A stretch of 64,000 nucleotides of DNA from contig CAJJDN010000118.1 in assembly GCA_905182985.1 (NCBI GenBank), forward strand, positions 303,825 to 367,824, written 5' to 3'. The notes beneath the pieces are model-generated. The model was not told where the DNA came from, did no database searches, and saw only the letters and a list, made by a program, of their open reading frames with translations. Below, piece by piece: positions 53,164 through 62,869 of this stretch. The stretch is from Paramecium sonneborni. Taxonomy: Eukaryota > Ciliophora > Oligohymenophorea > Peniculida > Parameciidae. Made by a program: the position numbers and the translations under genes. The stretch's first letter is position 1. Each line of letters starts with the position of its first letter.

Positions 53164-54548
53164 ATGGAAAGTTTTTATGATACAATACAAGAATAATTGG
53201 CAAAGCATTCTGAAATAGCCAAGAATATAGATTTAAATGTTCTTTCTTAAAAGCCTGGCTTTAAAATAGAACAATTTAATAACCTGATATACATTGGTTA
53301 AATGTGTAATGGAAAGAAGCATGGAACAGGTAAAATAATTGAAAATCTTAAAAGGTATATTGAAAGTAGTGGATTCCTTTAAAATGTATATGGGAGAGTG
53401 GTTAGAAGATCAAAAATCAGGTTTAGGTTATGAAAAATTTTCGAATGGGGCTGAATATTATGGTAGTTATGAGAACAATAAATAAAATGGATATGGTGAA
53501 TATTTTTGGGTTAACGGAGAACTGTATAAGGGAAACTGGGTCGATGGTAAAAAAAGTGGCTATGGAGAGTGGAATAGTTAAAACTAATGGTATAAAGGAG
53601 AATGGAATAATGGCTATGTGGAGGGTAGAGGTGTTTATTAATCTGAAAAAGGTAATTAAGATTTTAATCTTAGGTGATTTATACACAGGAGATTTTATTG
53701 CATCTATGAAGCATGGCATGGGAGAAGAGCAGTTTGCAAATGGAGATTTATTTAGAGGAAATTTTATTAATGGTAAACCAGAGGGTTATGGGGAATACTT
53801 CTGGAAATGTGGTAGTTTCTATTAGGGTATAAATATTATAAGATTTCTAGGCTTTTTTTTAAATGGTATGAGACATGGTTAAGGTTTATGGTAATCCTCA
53901 AATTAGAATTTATGTGATAAATATGTTGGGGCCTATTAATTTGATAAAAAATCAGGATACGGGGAGTTTACATGGGTTAATGGAACTATTTATAAAGGTT
54001 GGTTTTAAGATGATCTTAGATAGGGATTCGGAAAAATGTTTTCTAAAGGGATTTTAATTTATTAAGGGGAGTGGGAGAATGATGTTTAGGCTGAAAAAAT
54101 AAGATTAAAGTTTTAATCGAAATAAAAAACTTTAGATCACACCGCTTAGCATTGGAAACATACTAATGTAAATGAAATTCAAGAATTAGAAGATGAATCA
54201 AATATATCAGAAGAAGAGAATGTCATATTTTAAGACAGTATGATTCTACCAAAAAAAAAAACAGAAAAATTTAGATTGACTACTTTAAATATAGATAATA
54301 AAACTAAATCTCATCGTATTTCTCCAATGAAAGGAAGCTTAAAATTACCTAAAAGCACTGTTTAATCATAAAATTAGAAGCATAGGGCTTAATCTTACAA
54401 TTAATAAAATAAACAAATAATTTAATAAAATAGAAATAGAGCATTTTCAACACAAAATCAAGTTTAAATGACAAACAAATAACTAGATTAAAGCTAAAAA
54501 CTTTCTATACCTAAAAAAGGAAAAATAAAATTGGAAAAATTGAAATGA
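53164..54548 (+). CDS. MORN-repeat protein
   Basis: Three introns (25, 22 and 24 nt) leave exactly 437 residues. After about 40 residues a run of MORN units begins, each of the form YxGxWxxGxxxGxG: YIGQMCNGKKHGTG, YMGEWLEDQKSGLGY, YYGSYENNKQNGYGEY, YKGNWVDGKKSGYGEW, YKGEWNNGYVEGRGVY, YTGDFIASMKHGMGE, FRGNFINGKPEGYGEY, FYQGFFLNGMRHGQG and YKGWFQDDLRQGFGKM. That is roughly ten repeats, up to about residue 290. The last 140 residues are polar and basic with Gln-rich stretches, probably disordered. MORN repeats bind lipids or scaffold cortical and ciliary structures. The 24-nt third intron is in frame either way; removing it restores the spacing YQGxFxNGxxxGxG. Confidence 0.92.
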
Positions 54549-55392
54549 TTTTAATGCTTACTATCGTTTGTTGTTTAATTATTTATTAATTCTATCAGAA
54601 TATTTTTTCTTTAATTTTTTTCTACAAATTTATTGAGTTTTTTATAATAAGAGATGATGGTATCTCTGAAATTATTAATAAATTGAATAAAGAGAGATTG
54701 TCTATGAACGTTAGAGTAAAGAAAAAATTTTGTTTAAAACATATTAGAATTGTTTAGAATTTATATTGATATTACATTTGATCGTTATATTATTTACAAT
54801 GAGTTTGAGGTAATTATAATTTTAATAACATTCAAACAATTTACAATTACTATATGTTATTTTTTAAAATCCTAATTTGTCCAAACAATTTTTATTAGTA
54901 GCAGTCTTAAATAAAAATACACATTTTCATTTGTTGTTGCGAAAAAAATAAAATAGTTTTTGATATTTGTATAAATTCTTTTGAATTATAAAGATATATA
55001 AAAACTTAAATATTTGAAAATTTTATACTAAAATGATAAAGAGGAAATTTTGAATAAGAAACAAAGTAACAATTAAATTGTTTCAAACAAAAATTAAAAA
55101 ATTTTCGATATTAATCAATTGATGTAAGAATGGGAATACTGAGGGTAATGAGTGTTTTTTTTTTAGACGAAGATAGGGTAATAAAATCAATAATTTAGAA
55201 ATTGTAAAAAAAGAGCATTTTGATTTTTTTGTATAATGATTCCTGTTGAAATAAATTTTATATTATAAAAGTTAAATTTAAATTAATAATCCATCCTTGT
55301 AGATTTTTTGTTAGATTTGAGAAAAAATGTAGGAAAAGTTTAATGATAATTAAGAATTGTGTTAATAATATTTTATTGGTTACAAATGAATA
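54549..55392. other. convergent intergenic spacer, no gene seen
   Basis: About 840 bp between the ends of two converging genes. A/T-rich, with only short frames. It is longer than needed for two 3' ends but I find no recognisable relic. Confidence 0.45.
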
Positions 55393-57722
55393 TCATAACT
55401 TTGCTAATCCATATCCTTGAACATTATTTAGATCATTGAATAGATGATTAACATAAGCAAACTTGGCAATTTGTTTAAGATGAAGTTCACAAGGTCCATC
55501 CATAAATCTAATAGCTCTTGCAAATATGAAAGAGACAGTTAGTGGTTGATCACCTGTCAAACCTTCAGCACCAAAAGCTTGGATACATTAATCTATCAAT
55601 TTTTAGCACGTTTTGGGTATATGAGCTTTGCATTAACTGACAGCCATAATAGTTTGTATATTTTATGATCCTACTGTATCTAATAATAATCCAGCATTAA
55701 GACTCAAAAGTCTACAATTTTAGAGAGCAATTTCCATTTATCCTAATTTCTCCAAAAAAGAATTATTATCTTTCAATTTTTAATTGAAAATAACTCTTGA
55801 TTCAGATCTAATCATCATTAAATCTAGGCATCTTCTAGTTAATCCAATCTATCTAACACAATGATGTAATCTTCCTCCAAGTAACCTTCCTTAAGCCATT
55901 TTAAAAGCACCTCCCAATTTTCCTAAAAGATTTTCTTATGGAATGAAAACATTATCAAATTCTATTTCTGCATAGCTATGAGGATAATCATTAAAATTTA
56001 GAATTTCTAATTGTCTCAGTATCTTAATATTGGGATTGGGCATATCAACTATGATCATAGATTATGATTCTATGGGGTTTTTCATATCTTTATTCGATTT
56101 GCCCATCACAATTCCAAATCTAGCCCTTTCATCTGGTGCGCTAGATACAAACCACTTACCTCCATTTACTATAAAGCCTCCATTTGTTGGAGTAATCGTT
56201 AATTCAAAATTGTTTGGATCAGATGAAGATACTCTTTTCTCTGTCATTGCAAAAAAAGATTTGCATTCTCCTTCTAATAAAGGTTTTAGGTATTTCTCTT
56301 TTTAAAATTAAGTTCCATAACCAATTAGTAATTTTATATTACCAGTTTCTGGAGCAAAACAATTAAAGATTTCATGAGCCAAATAACTTAATCCCATTAA
56401 TTCTGATATAAATACATATTCTAAACTTGTAAGTCCTTTGCCATAGAAAGGTTCAGATATGAATAAATTCCATAATCCTAATTATTTTGCCTTTCTCTAT
56501 AAAGCTTCTACTTAAGGAATTCCTTTATTTGAAATAGAATTTGGTCTACTTCTAGTTTAATCTAAGATTTCTTTTTCGATTGGGAATACATTCTCTATTA
56601 AAAAATCCTTTATCCTATAATAATAGCTTTTGCATCTGTCAGATACTGGCCAACTTGACCATAATGATCCATCAGATAAAGCTCTTTTTCTTATTTGAAA
56701 TGGATCTTAGTCGGTTTTATTTAAAATTACTGAATATCCTGCTTATGAAAGAAATTCAGAATTAATTTAGAATTACTTTTCCTTTGATCTTTTATATTTT
56801 TTTTATTAATCAATCGACTTTGCCAAAATAGATATTATCACTTGATATCTGATATCTGGAATTTCAAAACTATTTCTAGCATTGAAGTATGAATTTACTA
56901 CTTCTTCTAATATTGGTACTCCTATCAATGTTTCAACTCCTTACCACCCATCATATGTATATAATTCATTATTATATGGAATATAGTAGGGAGATATCAA
57001 ATTAGCTAAATCTGTAAAAGCATTCCCTATTTATGCTCCTTACCATTCTAATATAGCAAGAATCTTAGGCTCAGTTGGATGAAATAAAATATTCTAGAAT
57101 TAGAAGTTACCATGAATTAAACAAAGATTATCAAGTACTTATTTTGTTGGAATATTCATAGGTAACCAATACAATATATCTTCAATATTGGTTGATATTT
57201 TTGTTTCATTTTGTTTATATAAATCTAATAATTACTTACAAATTATTTAATAGTGATTGCTTTTATCCTCTTATTATTCAAGACCTAGTTAATTTAAGCT
57301 TATTGAATGCAAATGAGCTAATGTTTTTGCACATTCTATCAAAATTATTCTCTTTTCTTCAAATGTCAAATTTATCAATTCTTAATTCCCAAACCTCCTC
57401 CCTTCCAAGTACTCTGTTGCGTAAAATTTTTCTCCAATAATAGATTTATCATCACAAAAGAAAATAGGTCTCTCTACGGGGAAATTTAGTGATGATAACT
57501 TTTACACAATCAAGTAATCCTTCTCTAGTTTATGTTCCTAAAAAGTACATATAAATAATGATACCTAAGTTCCAAAGGTATAAGATTTTGAATGAAGTAC
57601 AATTTTTTTGTTTGTGTTTCTAAAATAAATTGATGACGAATTTACTTAAATGAAACAATATAAGTCTAGAGAACTCGCTATTCTACTTTTTCAATCTATG
57701 CAACCCTTACATCAAGAAACAT
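55393..57722 (-). CDS. ACAD10/11-like acyl-CoA dehydrogenase fused to a phosphotransferase-like domain
   Basis: Layout as in animal ACAD11: an N-terminal aminoglycoside-phosphotransferase-like (APH) domain and a C-terminal acyl-CoA dehydrogenase (ACAD). APH signs are [26 protein letters not shown] and [10 protein letters not shown]. The catalytic pair is altered: usual HGD is HGN (LIHGNFQFQN) and usual D-W-E is E-W-Q (AILEWQGAQIGN). ACAD signs are [48 protein letters not shown] and [12 protein letters not shown]. It probably oxidises long or branched fatty acyl-CoA in mitochondria or peroxisomes. The frame needs one more base in the T7 run at 57603-57609 to connect [15 protein letters not shown] with [17 protein letters not shown]. 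With that base and a 21-nt intron the length is 769 codons (760 if a further 27-nt intron is removed). The start at 57722 is tentative. The first 400 bp lie in a segment duplicated in the assembly. Confidence 0.82.
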
Positions 57723-59841
57723 TAAGACTGTTGAGTGGGAATTCAAATGATGTGCCAATTTTTTTGATTCCTACACTTAGGTAAATGACATCTTCTGAAA
57801 TAATGATATAAATTTTTTAAAATCAAATTTTAAAAGAAAAATCCTCAAAAAAAGAATTAATTAATAATGAGTATTTTCTAATACCTGATGCTGATTATCT
57901 GATTATATTGCAATTAATTTAAACAATTATTTAAAGCCTAAAACTAAACTCTATTCTAAAAATATTCTATATGAGTACATAAATTATTAGAAATTTTTTT
58001 AAAAGATTATTATATAAAATAATTTTTAAATACTTTTTTGTACTTAGAAGGCTTTTTAGTCTTAGAATTGAGTATAATGGACTCAATAAAAGATTATATT
58101 TATTAATTTTTTTTAAACTGATTAATTTAAGAGACAGAATTATATTACATCAATGATTGATGATGAAAATAAATAATTGGAATTAAAAATTTTTAAAATG
58201 AATGCTGAAGCAAATAAACTTTATCGTCAAAAAAAAAATAGAAAGAATTAATTATCAGATTAAAAAAAATTGATTAAAAGTTAGCCCAGTTAGAAAATTA
58301 GAATAAGCAAGTTTTTAAAATAACATTGCTATCCTTCATTAAAATAATATTTTTCAATATTAAAACAGTTTATTTTCTAAAATTTAATTATTAATCTAAG
58401 ACAAAAAAATAACTAATCTTTAAAATTTGAATCCAATTTATATTTGAATTGTTATTGTTAATTTTATGAAATTAAAATTATATAATTAATTATAACTCTT
58501 AGAAGGGTTTGGCCTATTATAATTTGATTTCAGCAGTCAGATAATGTTGAATGTTCTAACAATAAATTTTTTTTTTTTTTTTTNTTGCACATTCTATCAA
58601 AATTATTCTCTTTTCTTCAAATGTCAAATTTATCAATTCTTAATTCCCAAACCTCCTCCCTTCCAAGTACTCTGTTGCGTAAAATTTTTCTCCAATAATA
58701 GATTTATCATCACAAAAGAAAATAGGTCTCTCTACGGGGAAATTTAGTGATGATAACTTTTACACAATCAAGTAATCCTTCTCTAGTTTATGTTCCTAAA
58801 AAGTACATATAAATAATGATACCTAAGTTCCAAAGGTATAAGATTTTGAATGAAGTACAATTTTTTTGTTTGTGTTTCTAAAATAAATTGATGACGAATT
58901 TACTTAAATGAAACAATATAAGTCTAGAGAACTCGCTATTCTACTTTTTCAATCTATGCAACCCTTACATCAAGAAACATTAAGACTGTTGAGTGGGAAT
59001 TCAAATGATGTGCCAATTTTTTTGATTCCTACACTTAGGTAAATGACATCTTCTGAAATAATGATATAAATTTTTTAAAATCAAATTTTAAAAGAAAAAT
59101 CCTCAAAAAAAGAATTAATTAATAATGAGTATTTTCTAATACCTGATGCTGATTATCTGATTATATTGCAATTAATTTAAACAATTATTTAAAGCCTAAA
59201 ACTAAACTCTATTCTAAAAATATTCTATATGAGTACATAAATTATTAGAAATTTTTTTAAAAGATTATTATATAAAATAATTTTTAAATACTTTTTTGTA
59301 CTTAGAAGGCTTTTTAGTCTTAGAATTGAGTATAATGGACTCAATAAAAGATTATATTTATTAATTTTTTTTAAACTGATTAATTTAAGAGACAGAATTA
59401 TATTACATCAATGATTGATGATGAAAATAAATAATTGGAATTAAAAATTTTTAAAATGAATGCTGAAGCAAATAAACTTTATCGTCAAAAAAAAAATAGA
59501 AAGAATTAATTATCAGATTAAAAAAAATTGATTAAAAGTTAGCCCAGTTAGAAAATTAGAATAAGCAAGTTTTTAAAATAACATTGCTATCCTTCATTAA
59601 AATAATATTTTTCAATATTAAAACAGTTTATTTTCTAAAATTTAATTATTAATCTAAGACAAAAAAATAACTAATCTTTAAAATTTGAATCCAATTTATA
59701 TTTGAATTGTTATTGTTAATTTTATGAAATTAAAATTATATAATTAATTATAACTCTTAGAAGGGTTTGGCCTATTATAATTTGATTTCAGCAGTCAGAT
59801 AATGTTGAATGTTCTAACAATAAATTTTTTTTTTTTTTTTT
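57327..59841. repeat. exact 1,258-bp direct duplication joined by one N (assembly artefact likely)
   Basis: 57327-58583 and 58585-59841 appear identical, offset by 1,258 bp. The first copy ends in 17 T followed by N at 58584. The second copy ends in 18 T and then runs into new sequence (AGGAAGACC). The simplest reading is that two contigs overlapped over 1.26 kb, could not be merged across a poly-T tract, and were placed in tandem with a one-base gap. Everything between 58585 and 59841 is then redundant. A true tandem duplication cannot be excluded from sequence alone. Confidence 0.93.
58077..58430 (+). pseudogene. bZIP-like gene, frame broken at two homopolymers
   Basis: A probable bZIP transcription factor. 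The basic region reads KMNAEANKLYRQKK and is followed by leucine-zipper-like heptads (ELIIRLKKIDQKLAQLENQNKQVF) in a shifted frame. The start MDSIKDYIYQFF is in a third frame. The pieces join into one frame if the T8 run at 58107-58114 is one shorter and the A10 run at 58229-58238 one longer, so sequencing error is as likely as true decay. An identical copy lies at 59335-59688 in the duplicated segment. A separate open frame from 57650 ([18 protein letters not shown]) runs antisense to the start of the acyl-CoA dehydrogenase gene and is probably not coding. Confidence 0.55.
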
Positions 59842-59847
59842 TAGGAA

Positions 59848-59922
59848 GACCATAATCTTTTCAATGACCAAGATTTATACCTACCATAATCTTTTCAAGG
59901 ACCAAGATTTATGATACCTACC
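59848..59922 (+). repeat. two-copy 34-bp tandem repeat
   Basis: The unit CATAATCTTTTCAAxGACCAAGATTTAT occurs at 59851 and again at 59885, with CCTACCAT following. One or two base differences separate the copies. It follows immediately after the poly-T tract at the presumed contig join. Confidence 0.8.
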
Positions 59923-60468
59923 ATATTAAATATTATTTTCTAGAAAAAATTTAAACTGCTTTAAGTGAAACGAAAACTTTGATGTTAATTATGAATACAA
60001 AAAATGATGTAGCTGAGTAATCTCTTAGGAAACCACCTAAAATTAGTTTTACTGCTGAAAAAAAACTTAATAATGAAGTCTGTATTTGTGACGATAATTG
60101 GATAACAATATGCTACCGCAAATAAAAACACAATTATTAAATTCATAATTATATTAATAATAAAGTGGAATCTGACAAACAATTTATATAATTATTCATC
60201 AAGAGTGCTTGCATATTGTGAGTTGTCTTATCAAAAAATTGGAGCTAATAATTTCTTGTATTGTGTTTAAATATAGAAATGAGCTTTTATTTCTAGAAAG
60301 TAATTAATTGTTAGTTGATCATAATCATTAATATTAATGAGAGTTTATTTTGCTAAAAATGAATATTGCACTCATTTTAAAATGAAAAATGTTAATTTGA
60401 AATTTTATTACATAAAATAAATATAAGATACATTTTTAAGAAATTTTTTATGAAATGTAAATGTCATA
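59923..60468. other. spacer with a small open frame
   Basis: A plus-strand frame of about 76 codons from 59991 (MNTKNDVAEQSLRKPPKISF...) ends at the TGA near 60220. It has no known relative and could be an exon or chance. The rest is A/T-rich. Confidence 0.35.
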
Positions 60469-60800
60469 TCAACCTAAGTATTCAATTTATAGGAAATTAT
60501 CACAAATTGTTAAACCTAGGGCTTGAAGGGCTTTTATGTGGATATCAAGTTTGGGATGGGAAGGACCGTCTGTCCCTACATCTCCTTTCTCTGCAATAAC
60601 TGACTTTCCATTATAAGTAATTCTAAGCTTGTATTTGTAAGCTAGGTTTCCAAGTGCACTAAAATCCTTTGCTTTATAATCTTTTGATAATTCTGCATAA
60701 TAAATTCCTGCATAGAGGTCATTATCTCTGTATCCAATTTTATCAGTAAAACAAGAGGCTAGGACAGTTTCCGTTTTGCCTGAATGCTGAATTCATTCAA
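60469..60800 (-). pseudogene. C-terminal fragment of an RlpA-like (double-psi barrel) protein
   Basis: A minus-strand frame of about 110 codons ending in TGA at 60469-60471, with sharper, less A/T-biased codons than its surroundings. It reads TVLASCFTDKIGYRDNDLYAG, YYAELSKDYKAKDFSALGN, YKYKLRITYNGKSVIAEKGD and VGTDGPSHPKLDIHIKALQAL. The pattern YNGKSVxAEKGDVGxxGPxHPKIDLH is one I associate with RlpA/expansin-like double-psi beta-barrel proteins of bacteria and some ciliates. No start is available: a TGA sits just upstream in frame and no good intron joins it to an exon. It is probably a truncated gene or the last exon of one I cannot complete. Confidence 0.5.
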
Positions 60801-61432
60801 TTAATTAATAGTTTTTATAATTCATACAGTTTTATTAAGGAAAAGAGATAAATGTTGGGAATCTTTTCACTTTAGATAGGTTGGAATTAAAAACTGAAAA
60901 CTACCATCAAAAAAATTCTTAAATCAAGAAAGAAAGGCTGAGTAAACTCTTAAATTATAAGATAATAATAATTTTTGTTATCCATTTTCCAAAACACAAG
61001 AATAATAATTAAATCCATTAAAACTTTTTCTAATATTAATATAAATATATTTTCTCATCATATCTTTCCATCATCTACCTTCTCAACATCTAAAATTGAA
61101 ACATTTTCTTTTCTTGAACTTTATCTTTCATCAGATTCTAAAAAATGATAAGCAAGTAGCCAATATTATGCTTTGCAAGAATTTAAAATATTAGAAAAAC
61201 TTAATGTAAAATTATAAAGGTAATGTTAGGACGGGAACTAATATAAATTACAGGAAACTCTTCAATCATTACTAGGCTATAAAAAAAAAGGTATAGAAAT
61301 TGATTTTTATTTTTTGTGGCTAGAGCACTCTTTAGTATCTGCTGAAAAGAAAGATAATAGTTGAAAACAAAATTTATAATGAATGAAAATAAATTTATAT
61401 ATTTTAATTATTTCTGAGTAATGTAATATCTT
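60801..61432. other. spacer, no gene seen
   Basis: About 630 bp of A/T-rich sequence with short frames only. A possible first exon for the RlpA-like fragment (MVVFSFQFQPIQSEKIPN, minus strand, near 60890) could not be joined in phase. Confidence 0.4.
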
Positions 61433-62715
61433 TCAGCTCTTTTCGCATTCCTTACAGTCACATTCTCCTTTTACATAATCTTTCTGTGAAGACCATTTTA
61501 TATATGAAAAGCTCTATAAGCATTTGAAACAATATAAGTTTTCAAAAAAGTTACAAGCCACTTCACGATGATATTTTGTTTCACCATCATCAGAATTAAC
61601 TTCTTGTTTTGATTAACAGTAGTAGCATTGCTGCTATTTTATACAGAAATCACAATAAGTAATTTACTTTTGTCAAAGTTAAGCACAATTTGAACATTAT
61701 AAATTTCAACATTCTTTTTAACAATACCCACATATTTTTAAATCTAAAGCATATTTTAATACTCTATTCAGGTCAAATTTAAATTCATCTCCATAACATT
61801 CACAAATTTCATTGAATTCATTTACTAACTTGCAATTTTGGCCAGTGCATGAGGAATCAGAATTTTTTTAATAATCTTCATTATGTGGTTTCGAGAATGT
61901 CTCCACAAATTATGCTTATCGCTAACAAGTTTTATAATTCAACATTTTGAAGCTAAAGAAAGCTTCTATCTTTTGAAACACTTTTATCATCATCATCTCT
62001 TAATAACTATTTTTTGCAAATTTCATTACACTATTTATGATAGTCTGAAAAAAAAATTTAATCTTCCTTCTTTCCCTAAATTTAATTAATCATTCAAATA
62101 TTCAATATGCTCTTTAGTATGGATACATGGAGCTGAAAATACTCCTAATTTTCCTTAAAAATCTGTACTAAACTTTTATTTAAGAAAAATGACTAAAAAT
62201 CAAGTAGTTTTCCTTTTTTTATCACAATAACTAGAATTATTAGATATCTTCTCCCAAGGGCCTTCTATATCAATACAAGTCTCAGCATACAGCTCTATTA
62301 ATCCAAAGAATTTTTAGCATAGTGTGTATTTGATAGGTGTAACATAGAAAATTAGTGGAGCTTTATTGTCATTCTTAGTAAAATTTCTATATGCAGCAAT
62401 TAGCTACTAAAGTTAAATTGTATCTGATAAAAGATGATTTTTAAGCAATAAATTTAGTCAATCTTCTTTTCATTTTCTGCATAGTTATAATATAAATTTA
62501 CTGCTATAAAAATTGGTATTAGAGAGTATATAGGAGTTATTTCTATCATTATAAAAAAGAAAGTAAATCACAAATGTGTCCTAGTAAATTTTTTGAATTT
62601 TAATATGCCAATATCAAAAATATTTACAGTATAATTTACTATGTTTAAAACGAAGTCATATAAGTTATATCTTTTCAAGTAAACTGGAAAGTCATGTCCA
62701 AAGAATTCATTTTTT
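61433..62715 (-). pseudogene. Cys-rich zinc-binding protein pseudogene with in-frame TGAs
   Basis: On the minus strand the 3' part encodes a dense Cys array: CTGQNCKLVNEFNEICEC, LKICGYCQKEC, LQCSNCAQL, QKQITYCDFCIKQQQCYYC, ACNFFENLYCFKC and GECDCKECEKS, ending in TGA at 61433-61435. The spacing suggests several zinc knuckles or RING/B-box-like modules, but the family is not recognised. Two TGA codons fall inside the array, each where Trp would fit (EC-TGA-NLQC and AQL-TGA-QKQ). Another interrupts KRKTT-TGA-FLVIF upstream, and further frameshifts follow before PLIFYVTPIKYTLCQKFF. Several independent breaks argue for a pseudogene rather than recoding. The 5' limit is approximate. Confidence 0.62.
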
Positions 62716-62869
62716 AAGTATATAATTCAAAAACTACAAATCATTTTGTTAAAAAGATAAAGAATTTTAGTAAAATATTTCATGGTTGAGTTTCTCAAAA
62801 TATTTCAATGGTTTATAATTTGAATTAAAACGTTAATTGAATATTTCAATATATTTTAAAAATAATTGT

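Noticed and set aside
53423..53719. Minus-strand 98-codon frame over the MORN gene
   Set aside because: The plus strand has regular MORN repeats with matched introns; the antisense frame is composition-driven.
58585..59841. A second bZIP-like gene and a second dehydrogenase 5' end
   Set aside because: The segment appears to be an exact duplicate of 57327-58583 flanking an N in a poly-T tract; treated as assembly redundancy.
59848..59922. Telomeric or subtelomeric repeat near the poly-T tract
   Set aside because: Only two copies of a 34-bp unit unrelated to the G4T2/G3T3-type ciliate telomere repeats.
61433..62000. Selenoprotein or TGA recoding in the Cys-rich gene
   Set aside because: Additional frameshifts and further TGAs upstream make simple decay the better explanation; kept only as a low-probability alternative.
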